From: an uncultured Porphyromonadaceae bacterium
Lineage (GTDB): Bacteria; Bacteroidota; Bacteroidia; Bacteroidales; Muribaculaceae
Direction of reading: 5' to 3'
Assembly (NCBI GenBank): GCA_947175205.1
Contig: CAMWLS010000007.1
Span: 1 to 61,435, forward strand
DNA length: 61,435 nt
Below the pieces are notes generated by a model, which did no database searches, had not been told where the DNA came from, and saw only the letters and a program-made list of their open reading frames with translations. Made by a program: the position numbers and the translations under genes. Shown in pieces: positions 53,803 to 61,435 of this stretch (position 1 is the stretch's first letter; each line of letters starts with the position of its first letter).

Positions 53803-54087
53803 AATGTCAGAGAGAGCCGCGGTTCAGATTAGAGAGAGGGGGTAAGCGGCATTTTATAGTTTAGACGCAGCGGATGTTAAAAAGTTTAGAGAGGCTTAAA
53901 AAATTATCATAGCATAGTTATATAAATAGATATGTAATATGTGTGACGGGGCCTTACAGTGCGTCTGTTAAGGAGTGATGAGTTGCAACTGAAAACCACC
54001 TGCGTGTATACTTTATGCAAATTTGTAGTGCAACTTCAAATTAGCATAAAATAAGTTGGGGTGGATTAGGTTAGGTGGTGGAGGCTC

Positions 54088-55329
54088 CTATTCTTCTTCC
54101 AGGGTGAATCCTGCGGCGCGGAGAGCGTCCCAGAAGCCGGGGTATGACTTGTCTGTCACTTCTGCGTCTTTTATCATCATTCCGGGAATCAGGAGCGCCA
54201 GTGTTGCCAGGGCCATGGCCATGCGGTGGTCCCGGTAAGTCTCAAATTCAGGGATTTCTGTTACGGGGAAACGTCGGCCGTCCCAGCTGAGGGTTAGTGC
54301 GGATGAGTTGGATGAGTGCTCTGTTTCCAGGTGGCAGCCTATGCGGGCCATCTCTGCTGTAAGGGCGTTCAGGCGGTCACATTCCTTATGGCGCAGTGAT
54401 TCCACACCTGTGAGGCTGAACGGTGTGCCTATGGCGCATGCTGTAGCCACCAGAGCGGGCACCATGTCAGGTGTTCCGCTTACGTCTAAGTCCAGCCGTG
54501 AGTGGAGGTCAGGTGTGGCGCTTAGTTCAAGGCCGGAGCCGTCTTCTGCCGGGGCGGTGAGGACACCAAGGCGGACAAAGATGTCTGCCGCGGCGGCATC
54601 GGGTTGTGCTGAGTGCAGGATGAGGTCCGGGAGTGTTATCCAGCCGGCGCTGATGGCGGCTGTCTCATACCAGTAAGTGGCCGCGCTCCAGTCTGCCTCA
54701 GGTTCAAAAGTCACGGGGCGGTATGAGCCGCTGACGGTGATGCTTTCCGGGATGATGTCCACCTCTACGCCGGCTTTTTCCATCATGGCAGCGGTGAGGC
54801 GCATATAGGGCTCTGAGCTGCGCTTGCCGGGAGTGAGAATGGTCAGAGGAGCCTCCATGACGGGAGCGGCCAGCATGAGGGCTGAGAGGTACTGGCTGCT
54901 GACGGTGCTGTCAACGGTAACGCTGCCTCCGCTGAGGCGTTTGCCACGGATGTGCAGCGGAGCATGGCCCTGACGGTCCGTATATTCTATGTCTGCACCT
55001 AATGAACGCAGTGCGCTGACAAGGGGTTCCACGGGGCGCTGAAGTAGAGAGGAGTCACCGGTGAGGGTTATTTCAGCGCCTTCTGTGGCGGCAAAAAAGG
55101 CTGTGAGGAAGCGCAGGGCTGTTCCGGAGCCTCCCAGGTGGGCGGTACCCTCCTTGAGTTGCAGGGCCTCCAGCAGGCGGTCAGTGTCGCTGCAGATATG
55201 CGGAGTGCTGCTGACGGTGCCTGTGCTTAGGGCTTCTATAATCATGGCACGTGCGGCAATACTCTTGCTCATGGGAAGCTGCACTGTGGCTTCCAGGATG
55301 TCATCAGGGGGGAAGATGCGGTAATTCAT
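54088..55329 (-). CDS. aroA: 3-phosphoshikimate 1-carboxyvinyltransferase (EPSP synthase)
   Basis: Joins PEP to shikimate-3-phosphate in aromatic biosynthesis. It has 413 residues. Visible are the N-terminal substrate loop LPMSKSIAARAM, GGSGTALRFLTAFFA, SSQYLSALMLAAPV, KRSSEPYMRLTAAMMEKAGV, LRHKECDRLNALTAEMARIG and DHRMAMALATLAL. Its ATG overlaps the patB stop by 4 bp. Confidence 0.94.
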   Translation of the reverse strand: MNYRIFPPDDILEATVQLPMSKSIAARAMIIEALSTGTVSSTPHICSDTDRLLEALQLKEGTAHLGGSGTALRFLTAFFAATEGAEITLTGDSSLLQRPVEPLVSALRSLGADIEYTDRQGHAPLHIRGKRLSGGSVTVDSTVSSQYLSALMLAAPVMEAPLTILTPGKRSSEPYMRLTAAMMEKAGVEVDIIPESITVSGSYRPVTFEPEADWSAATYWYETAAISAGWITLPDLILHSAQPDAAAADIFVRLGVLTAPAEDGSGLELSATPDLHSRLDLDVSGTPDMVPALVATACAIGTPFSLTGVESLRHKECDRLNALTAEMARIGCHLETEHSSNSSALTLSWDGRRFPVTEIPEFETYRDHRMAMALATLALLIPGMMIKDAEVTDKSYPGFWDALRAAGFTLEEE

Positions 55330-56507
55330 TTGAGTTCTCTTACGGCGTCACGGACATTTTCAAGTGCTTCACGGAGCACGCAGCGTGGTGTTCCCACATT
55401 GAGGCGGGCAAAGCCTTCACCGCCGGTGCCAAACATGGTACCGTCATTCAGGGCCAGATGCGCGCGGCTCAGGAGGAAGTCCATGAGCTGCTGCTGGCTC
55501 AGTCCCAGACCGCGGAAGTCCACCCACAGCAGAAATGAGGCCTGCGGAGCCACAACCTTTACGCCGGGAATCTCACGCTCACAGAATTCGGTGGCAAAGC
55601 GTATGTTCTCCTGTACGTAATCCAGCATCTGGTCCAGCCATTCCTCACCGTGCTCATAGGCGGCGCGTGCGCCAATGGTGCTCACCTGCACGGGGGCGCT
55701 GAACTCGTTCACTTCCAGCCAGTGATAGAAGGGTGTGCGTAGCTTGGGGCTGCTCACGGCCATCCATGAGCTCACCAGCCCGGGGATGTTGAAGGTCTTT
55801 GAGGGCGCAGCCAGCATGATGCCGGTGGCGCGTGCGTCATCGCTGACGCTGAGATAGGGGATGTGGGGGCGTCCGTGGAGCACAAGGTCAGAGTGTATCT
55901 CATCACTCACCACCACCATGCCGTGTTTGTGTGCTATGACGGCCACGGCGCGGAGGGTGTCCGCATCCCACTGTATGCCTATAGGATTGTGAGGGTTGCA
56001 CAGAATCATCATGGCCGGCTTTTCTTCTTCCACCAGGCGCTGCAGGTCTTCCAGGTCCATGCGGTATTCCTTGCCGTCAAAAATCAGGGGGTTCTCCACG
56101 GGCACGCGGTCATTGCCCACAATGACATTGCGGAAGGGGTGATACACCGGGGGCTGGATGAGGATTCTGTCACCGCGGCGGCTAAAGAAGTTCACGGCAT
56201 AACCTATGCCTTTGACCACACCGGGAATGAAGGCCAGCTCAGAGCGCTGCAGCTCAAAGCCGTGGCGGCGGCGCTGCCAGCTGATGATGCTGTCCCAGTA
56301 GTCATCACCGGTGACGGAGTACCCCAGCACGGGATGGTCCAGGCGCTTGCGCAGGGCATCAATGATGTCCGGGCATACGGCAAAGTCAAGGTCTGCAATC
56401 CAGAGGGGAGTCACGTCATGGCGCCCGAAGAGGGTGTCAAGGTTCTCAATCTTGGTGGCGCCGCTGTTGTTGCGGTCTATGACGCAGTCAAAGTTATATT
56501 TTTTCAT
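55326..56507 (-). CDS. PatB/MalY-type PLP-dependent C-S lyase (aminotransferase fold)
   Basis: Fold-type I PLP enzyme of 393 residues, most like cystathionine beta-lyase of the MalY/PatB group. Motifs are IADLDFAVCPDIIDAL, NPHNPIGIQW, VVSDEIHSDLVL, and the PLP lysine Lys237 in APSKTFNIPGL. It probably cleaves cystathionine or cysteine to a thiol, pyruvate and ammonia; an aminotransferase role is the alternative. It is coupled to aroA by a 4-bp overlap. Confidence 0.88.
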   Translation of the reverse strand: MKKYNFDCVIDRNNSGATKIENLDTLFGRHDVTPLWIADLDFAVCPDIIDALRKRLDHPVLGYSVTGDDYWDSIISWQRRRHGFELQRSELAFIPGVVKGIGYAVNFFSRRGDRILIQPPVYHPFRNVIVGNDRVPVENPLIFDGKEYRMDLEDLQRLVEEEKPAMMILCNPHNPIGIQWDADTLRAVAVIAHKHGMVVVSDEIHSDLVLHGRPHIPYLSVSDDARATGIMLAAPSKTFNIPGLVSSWMAVSSPKLRTPFYHWLEVNEFSAPVQVSTIGARAAYEHGEEWLDQMLDYVQENIRFATEFCEREIPGVKVVAPQASFLLWVDFRGLGLSQQQLMDFLLSRAHLALNDGTMFGTGGEGFARLNVGTPRCVLREALENVRDAVRELK

Positions 56508-56527
56508 GGCCGGAAAATTATATACCG

Positions 56528-56535
56528 CAAAAATA
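56528..56535 (-). promoter_or_regulatory. -7 element upstream of patB-aroA
   Basis: TATTTTTG on the minus strand, 20 bp before the ATG, matches TAnnTTTG; the -33 element is poor. Confidence 0.5.
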
Positions 56536-56579
56536 ATAAAATTAATTTTATGGGAGAGGGAGATGCATCAGATAATTAT

Positions 56580-56633
56580 AATATGGCATATAAGACTTAT
56601 ATGACGTATGTGACTTATAAGGAGAATATGTGA
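56580..56633. repeat. degenerate 9-bp tandem repeat, locus D
   Basis: Six 9-bp units: AATATGGCA, TATAAGACT, TATATGACG, TATGTGACT, TATAAGGAG, AATATGTGA. It lies between the C10 module and the patB promoter. Confidence 0.82.
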
Positions 56634-56661
56634 TATATTGGTGCCGGTGAAACATACAAGG

Positions 56662-56700
56662 GCGGGGCGGATGTGGCTGTTATGCCGGCATCCGCCCCGC
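56662..56700 (-). terminator. terminator hairpin of the C10 peptidase operon
   Basis: GCGGGGCGGATG (56662-56673) pairs perfectly with CATCCGCCCCGC (56689-56700) around a 15-nt loop, 44 bp after the lipoprotein stop. The following T run is weak. Confidence 0.7.
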
Positions 56701-56744
56701 TGTTATCATGAACTATCAGTTTCTTTTTTCTCTGTAAACCCGGT

Positions 56745-57401
56745 TTATTCAGCGGTGTTTCTTCTGGGGAGCACAAAAACCAGAGGTTCGTAATCATGGA
56801 ACACACCGTCACACTTAATCCAGGTTGTGCCCTTGGGCTGATGATTTTCCCAGTGGAACTCGTGGTACAGGTCTATCTGATAGGTCTGGTTAAGTTCCTT
56901 GATACCGAAAGTCATGTACTCATGAATATTCTTTGTGCCGTCATAGTTTCCCCACTCAAGTACTGTGGTTGCCAGATCGGGCGAAATTTCAGTGCCCACC
57001 GGGTTGCCACCATAGATATACTCAAGGGTGTTCATGTAGAAGCCGTGAAATTCAGCCATAATAGCGCGGGAGTTATCAGAATGACTTCTGAAGAAAGGAG
57101 CGGGTACATTTACTGGCAGATTATCCGGATCCACCCATTTTATTTCATAACGCTTCCCGTTATTTTCCATCCACATTTCAGTGCCGTACCAGTTGCCGGG
57201 AACCTTGGGGTCAAGAAGGTTATTGCCCTCGGAGTCCACCAGCCTTATCTGTAAGGTTATGGGATAGATGTCCCATATCACATCATCTGCCGGGCCATCA
57301 TCGTCATCTGAACATGAGCTAAGGGCGACACTGCCGGTGACGGCCAGTATGACAGCAAGGAAACCGGTCTTGAATTTTGAAAGCAGATTGTTAATTTTCA
57401 T
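56745..57401 (-). CDS. lipoprotein encoded with the C10 peptidase
   Basis: Not recognised at family level. It has 218 residues with lipobox VALSSC (Cys30) followed by SDDDDGP, a +2 Asp-type surface-export-like acidic stretch. The mature part starts with an Ig-like strand pattern (YPITLQIRLVDSEGNNLLDP) and ends in aromatic strands. Its ATG overlaps the C10 peptidase TGA by 4 bp (ATGA), so the two are translationally coupled. C10 proteases in Bacteroides are often encoded with small inhibitor proteins, so an inhibitor or chaperone role is possible but unproven. Confidence 0.75.
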   Translation of the reverse strand: MKINNLLSKFKTGFLAVILAVTGSVALSSCSDDDDGPADDVIWDIYPITLQIRLVDSEGNNLLDPKVPGNWYGTEMWMENNGKRYEIKWVDPDNLPVNVPAPFFRSHSDNSRAIMAEFHGFYMNTLEYIYGGNPVGTEISPDLATTVLEWGNYDGTKNIHEYMTFGIKELNQTYQIDLYHEFHWENHQPKGTTWIKCDGVFHDYEPLVFVLPRRNTAE

Positions 57402-58762
57402 AAGTTACTTACTAAGTTAGTTGGTTTGACATTCAGATAATAATTCACATTTGTGTTATAGTTAAAGCTTCCGCACTGGAAGTCAGAGGTTTTAAAAAAT
57501 CCGTCATATTGGCCATAGTAACCCCAGTTATAGTGGACCCTGAAAATGGTGTGGCTATTGTTGTAGACATTGATTGACTGCATGTTTCCGGGGCGATGTA
57601 GATAACGTACATCCTTGCGGTTAACGGTGACTGTGGTTGATGAACCGTCTCTTATCCAGGCGTGATGCGCGTTTTGTTCCAAATCTGAACCTACAACAAT
57701 ATCAGGATAAGCACCGGGGGCCTTATACTGGGAAGATGGAGTGTATGTATATCCGTATTTATTGATTATTAATCCGAAGTATAGAGGTGAAACCGGTGTA
57801 CCATCATAGTTGTATGACGCATGTCCTGTTTCAGCAATGTCATATAGGAACTGACTGGTTACCAGAGTTCCGTATGTCAGCGGCATGTCAGTCCATGGCA
57901 TACGCAAGGGATTCCGGAAATATCTGAAAATCTGTCCAAAAGCCACGGGGACGCATCCGGCATATGCATGCCTGTCAGTTCCGGGTAATATGGGATAAGC
58001 AGCATTATAGTATCCCTCCTGACCCCAGGTACTTTTTACAAGATAATTGGAAGTGACAGTCTCAGTATTCTGAGTGACTATGTACGCGTATTTCTCCCAC
58101 TCATCCTGCACGGCATAATACACTTCAGACATCACAAACTCACGCATTGTTTCATCCTCACTGGGATTGCCGGTGATGGGATTTGAGATTTCCTCAACAA
58201 GATAGCCCTTGGCTACCCAGCTTTTGATGGAGTCCTGCATCTCCTGAAAAACGCTTGAATTTGTTTGGGCGGTTGCAGCGGCTATCACCGGAGAGGATTT
58301 ATATTTCTTCCATTCATTGCTGATAAACTCCTGTTCCTCCCGACTCTTTTCCGCAGCCATCTCCAAGAGCATATCCTCTTCCCAGAGCTTAACGCCAAAG
58401 GGCTTGGTCATTTCATCAGTACCGTAATGGCCGGTCTCACTAAAAGCTAATACGGGATAGTGCGTTGAATCCGCGCTGATAACCAGGAAACCACCGTTAT
58501 CATCAAGATTTACGGCCAGCATTTTAGAAGCGCCCCTGCTCTTGGCAATAGGCGTTACGGTGTATGAATATCCTGAGCGTGACTTATCCTTATGCAGGAC
58601 GCCTGCTATCATATTATCTATCACAGAGCCACCCGGGAATACCTCGGCAGCTTCAGCGGAAGCGGTGAGCCGGGACTCTGTTTCAGGCATAACAGGCTCA
58701 TCTTCATTAGCGCAGCCCGTCAGAAGCAGAGGAAGCAGTAATGTGAAAATTGATTTCTTCAT
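57398..58762 (-). CDS. C10 family (streptopain-like) cysteine peptidase, lipoprotein
   Basis: Papain-fold secreted protease precursor of 454 residues. Lipobox LLLTGC (Cys17), then a Spi-like propeptide (~35-165; GGFLVISADSTHYPVLAFSETG is the typical propeptide strand), a long helical linker, and the catalytic domain from about 243 (STWGQEGYYNAAYP). Catalytic Cys270 lies in HAYAGCVPVAFGQIFRYF and His367 in NAHHAWIRDG; Asn412/Trp413 in HYNWGYYGQYDGFF stabilise the site. All catalytic residues are kept. It is likely to be membrane-tethered until activated. It is the central gene of the module at 56745-61410. Confidence 0.88.
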   Translation of the reverse strand: MKKSIFTLLLPLLLTGCANEDEPVMPETESRLTASAEAAEVFPGGSVIDNMIAGVLHKDKSRSGYSYTVTPIAKSRGASKMLAVNLDDNGGFLVISADSTHYPVLAFSETGHYGTDEMTKPFGVKLWEEDMLLEMAAEKSREEQEFISNEWKKYKSSPVIAAATAQTNSSVFQEMQDSIKSWVAKGYLVEEISNPITGNPSEDETMREFVMSEVYYAVQDEWEKYAYIVTQNTETVTSNYLVKSTWGQEGYYNAAYPILPGTDRHAYAGCVPVAFGQIFRYFRNPLRMPWTDMPLTYGTLVTSQFLYDIAETGHASYNYDGTPVSPLYFGLIINKYGYTYTPSSQYKAPGAYPDIVVGSDLEQNAHHAWIRDGSSTTVTVNRKDVRYLHRPGNMQSINVYNNSHTIFRVHYNWGYYGQYDGFFKTSDFQCGSFNYNTNVNYYLNVKPTNLVSNL

Positions 58763-58973
58763 GGTTGTAATTATTTAATGTAGGAGCCTATTGCGCCCTA
58801 AAATTAATGATAAATATTGAATTTGGTAGCTAATTAGTAAGAAATATTGTCAGAATGGCTTTATTTTTTTTAATTTGGCTTTGTTTCCGGCTGTAATATA
58901 TCGGGGTGGCTGTCTTTCTTAGGGTTATCTTTTACGGGGGAGGATTTCTTGGCTTCATTGATAAGGGCGTGCG

Positions 58974-59375
58974 CTATTTTTCTATTGACAGCGAGCCTAC
59001 ATATGTGTTGCCAAGTTCTGTGGTTAGTGTAATTTGACATGAACGGATTCCTTCAGTGTTAAATGAAACAAACATTTCTTCTGAATCAAATGTCTCAGCA
59101 ATGTAATTTCCTGAGTTCTCATCCTGGATAAAGATGGTACACTCACCTTCCGGAATGGTGAATGACACAGTAAGGCACTCCTCAGTCAGAGTACAGAAAA
59201 TCTGTTGCCTCGAGGGAGTCCGGGGTCTAAAATCTTTTGGCGGATTAGGACAAGGTTTAAGTTCGCCATCATCGTACCCTGTTGATGGAGGGTTTTTGTC
59301 ATCTGCATAGGCCGGAAAAGCAGCCATTGAGAATAATAAAGAGAGAGCCATTAAAATGATTCTAAAAGCTTTCAT
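58974..59375 (-). CDS. DUF3244 family secreted protein
   Basis: Exported protein of 133 residues with a signal peptide (MKAFRIILMALSLLFSMAAFPAYA). The mature domain is a small beta-sandwich with two strands typical of DUF3244 (CLTVSFTIPEGECTIFIQDE and CQITLTTELGNTYVGSLSIEK). Its function is unknown; the size and fold would fit a protease inhibitor or a sensor accessory. It lies 211 bp upstream of the C10 peptidase, with a consensus promoter in front and no second promoter seen before the peptidase. Confidence 0.78.
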   Translation of the reverse strand: MKAFRIILMALSLLFSMAAFPAYADDKNPPSTGYDDGELKPCPNPPKDFRPRTPSRQQIFCTLTEECLTVSFTIPEGECTIFIQDENSGNYIAETFDSEEMFVSFNTEGIRSCQITLTTELGNTYVGSLSIEK

Positions 59376-59412
59376 GATTATTGATTTTTAATAGTTGAAG
59401 ATTCAATAATCA

Positions 59413-59444
59413 CAAAATTAGACGGCTTTTATTTACATCACAAA
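59413..59444 (-). promoter_or_regulatory. Bacteroidota-type promoter of the DUF3244/C10 unit
   Basis: On the minus strand TTTG (59441-59444), 20-bp spacer, TAATTTTG (59413-59420): an exact consensus match. The start would be near 59406, with a leader of about 30 nt. Confidence 0.8.
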
Positions 59445-59661
59445 AAAATGGGCAAAAATATTTTCCTCGTAGTCAGGTATAACAGGCGGTAAATCAGGCT
59501 AATACAACAGGAGGGAAAATCGCTGAATTCCTCATGTCGCCAAAATGCCGCATAATGCTGATAATAAGTGAGTTCGCGTAGTCACCTCCTGTATGGTGAG
59601 GAAAAATAATTTAAATAAAAAGTAAGAAATGGAAGATATTCCGGAGCTGAACCACAGCTTG

Positions 59662-61410
59662 TCAGGACAAATGCCTTAGAAAAATCTCTTTATCCTTTGC
59701 TTCTGAGTTAGCAATTCGCTCTGCTAGACGTGTCTTTTTCAAATAGAAGAATTTGTATTTTATATCCAGAAACAGGCATACGGCACGGACAGAGAACCCG
59801 GCAACGACAAGTGAAAGGAAAGTAATATCGCTCTCTTTCAGGAATGGGCACTGGTGGCGCAGACGTGTAATGATACCGTCCATATATAAATCCGTAGCTT
59901 CCTCAATTTCCTTAAGTTTCTTAGGGGTACGTAACTTCTTCAGTTCCTTTTCTATATTATGGAGAATATCTTTTTGTGCGGCTTCTGAATCACCTTTCTC
60001 ATAATATTGGTTGCAGAGCATGTTCAGCGTTGCCCATTTCTCCTTAAACAGATTCTCCATAATTAGAGCATTACGCGTGTCATCTCCAGTTTTTGAGTCC
60101 AGTTCTTTACGCAAATCAGATATGGTAACAGAATTTTTCCGGAGCTGCTCAGAAAGCTTTGAATTACGGGCGCTGAAATTGTCAGCTTGTTCTTTAAGAT
60201 ATAAAACGGAGGTCATTACGGACTCCAGCTCCGCTTTTTTCTTGCGGATATGCAGCTGATAAATGGTGATGAGAAGTACCATGAGCAGGACGGCAACGGC
60301 TATAACGAGTGTCAGCTGAAAAGAAAGTTGCTTGGAGCGTTGCGTGCTCTCTGTGGCTCGGGAATGATAGAAATCACTTTTTACTCCACTTATAGATTCA
60401 TCCATAATCCCACGAACTACCTTACTTTGAAGACGTAACAGTGAATCAGCACTAATGAATGCTTTCTCATAATCTTGTTGTTGTCTATTAAGGAGGTATA
60501 TTTGGAAAAGGACATCATAGGCTTGAGCATCTGAGGTTGCAATTCGTGCTGCCTCGTTAAGTGATTGATTAGCGGATAAAAAATCATTATTGCCTCGGCT
60601 TATCTTACTTAAGAGGATAATTCGGTCTATAATTTCTTGATTAGAGGCATCTTCCCGGAGTGGGGGAAAATACTCTGGTTTTATTTCACCTATTCTATCC
60701 GTTGCTATCAAACTACTTACATAGGGAATATATAAATAGTATAATAAATTCGGGTCACGTGGATGTTCTCTTAACAGAACATTATGCAAACTGTCTAAAA
60801 TATTATAGGCTTCCTCACTGCGAAACTCATTCAAATATATACAGGATAAATCACATAGTGCATACCTATGATTTGATGTTCTCTTTGAGATTTTATAGTT
60901 GTTGACTGCCGAAAGACTGTATTGCTCAGCCTGCCGGTAATTATATAAATTAGAGAACATATCACTAATAATTTCAGCTGACTTAGCTTTCCAGTAAGGG
61001 TGGTTGTTGTTGTCGGCAAGGTCATAGGCCGCCAGCATGTCTTTCATGGCCTCACGGTAATTGTGGGAGTCGTAGAAAGTCATTCCCCGGTAAAAGTAGG
61101 CGCGCTCAGAAAGGTCGCCCTCGTTGCGGTCTTTATAGTAGTCATACGCCACGGAAATGAGGGTGTCTGAAAGAACTCTGACCCCTGACTTCACCTGAGC
61201 CTGAGTGTAAAGGAGTGCATAGTACGCTGAGTCAGCGGCGGAGAAGTCCTCACGCTGTGCCTGTGAGAGTATCTCAAGAGATTTTGACGGGTCAGTTTCT
61301 ATTATCTCATCCGCCTCACGGAGAATGCGCGCGTTTTCAGACTCCCCGCAAGAGAGCAACAGCGCTGCAAAGACGGAGGTAATGACAGTGATATAAAGTT
61401 TAGACTTCAT
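59662..61410 (-). CDS. membrane TPR protein with C-terminal helix-turn-helix
   Basis: Lipobox-bearing protein of 582 residues (LLLSC, Cys21). Periplasmic TPR-like helical repeats (~25-330) are followed by one TM helix (~364-384), a coiled coil (~390-445) and a cytoplasmic C-terminus. There, ESDITFLSLVVAGFSVRAVCLFLDIKYKFFYLKKTRLAERI (about 527-566, written here from its key blocks) resembles a LuxR-type HTH with a stable hydrophobic core. This architecture is frequent in Bacteroidales next to secreted-protein genes and is thought to be a one-component sensor/regulator. A direct DNA-binding role is inferred. Its promoter lies beyond the window end. Confidence 0.78.
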   Translation of the reverse strand: MKSKLYITVITSVFAALLLSCGESENARILREADEIIETDPSKSLEILSQAQREDFSAADSAYYALLYTQAQVKSGVRVLSDTLISVAYDYYKDRNEGDLSERAYFYRGMTFYDSHNYREAMKDMLAAYDLADNNNHPYWKAKSAEIISDMFSNLYNYRQAEQYSLSAVNNYKISKRTSNHRYALCDLSCIYLNEFRSEEAYNILDSLHNVLLREHPRDPNLLYYLYIPYVSSLIATDRIGEIKPEYFPPLREDASNQEIIDRIILLSKISRGNNDFLSANQSLNEAARIATSDAQAYDVLFQIYLLNRQQQDYEKAFISADSLLRLQSKVVRGIMDESISGVKSDFYHSRATESTQRSKQLSFQLTLVIAVAVLLMVLLITIYQLHIRKKKAELESVMTSVLYLKEQADNFSARNSKLSEQLRKNSVTISDLRKELDSKTGDDTRNALIMENLFKEKWATLNMLCNQYYEKGDSEAAQKDILHNIEKELKKLRTPKKLKEIEEATDLYMDGIITRLRHQCPFLKESDITFLSLVVAGFSVRAVCLFLDIKYKFFYLKKTRLAERIANSEAKDKEIFLRHLS

Positions 61411-61435
61411 GACAAGTGGGGAAAGATTTATATGA

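Noticed and set aside
57398-58762. C10 peptidase as an inactive homologue
   Set aside because: Cys270, His367 and the Asn-Trp motif are all present, so activity is expected.

Overview
The window comes from a member of the Bacteroidales (phylum Bacteroidota). The evidence is gldE/gldD, the type IX secretion (T9SS) proteins PorX and PorW/SprE, secreted proteins with T9SS-like C-terminal sorting ends, a C10 (streptopain-type) peptidase, DUF3244 and DUF4294 proteins, and many promoters of the Bacteroidota form TTTG-N19-21-TAnnTTTG. The genus cannot be fixed from the sequence; moderate GC and the repeat style would suit Muribaculaceae- or Prevotellaceae-like lineages (inference). I saw no rRNA, tRNA, CRISPR array, insertion sequence or prophage. 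This is mostly chromosomal core, with a few lineage-specific secreted proteins.

Layout. 0.1-3.8 kb (minus): gldE-gldD-phosphopantetheinyl transferase-SGNH hydrolase. 3.9-7.1 kb (minus): nadB-DUF4294-xerD. 7.1-14.3 kb (minus): a tight eight-gene run of GT2, GT4, InaA/Kdo-kinase-like protein, nucleoside kinase, HAD hydrolase, ribF, SDR and a small secreted membrane protein. 14.6-21.7 kb (minus): DUF805, uvrC, apt, mnmG, ybeY and a glycosyltransferase, with a perfect parS site between apt and mnmG. 21.9-29.2 kb (plus): alanine dehydrogenase, a secreted endonuclease I, a small membrane protein, an NYN nuclease behind an unusual structured leader, gap, ftsZ and a small lipoprotein. 29.4-32 kb (minus): Bax inhibitor-1 protein and argS. 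32.2-35.1 kb (plus): mscL, aroK, a degenerate alanine-dehydrogenase paralogue and RNase H. 35.2-47.4 kb (minus): a seven-gene operon of relA/spoT, 7TM-HD phosphodiesterase, porW, porX, tsaE, birA and an Ig-like lipoprotein. 47.6-52 kb (minus): two T9SS-type cargo proteins. 52-53.8 kb: an SpmA-SpmB fusion and a small membrane protein. 54-56.5 kb (minus): patB-aroA. 56.7-61.4 kb (minus): a C10 protease module with a lipoprotein, a DUF3244 protein and a membrane TPR/HTH protein.

The main themes are envelope biogenesis and type IX secretion: gldD/gldE, porW/porX, three cargo proteins and LPS glycosyltransferases. Nucleotide second-messenger turnover sits in one operon with the T9SS regulators: (p)ppGpp by RelA/SpoT, probably c-di-AMP by the 7TM-HD protein, and a PglZ-type phosphodiesterase in PorX. 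Non-coding signals include a parS centromere, a five-locus family of degenerate 9-bp tandem repeats, a set of related terminator palindromes, a duplicated 24-bp intergenic motif, and structured leaders before the NYN gene and gap. All functional calls are by reading the sequence and recalling family motifs; no search was run.
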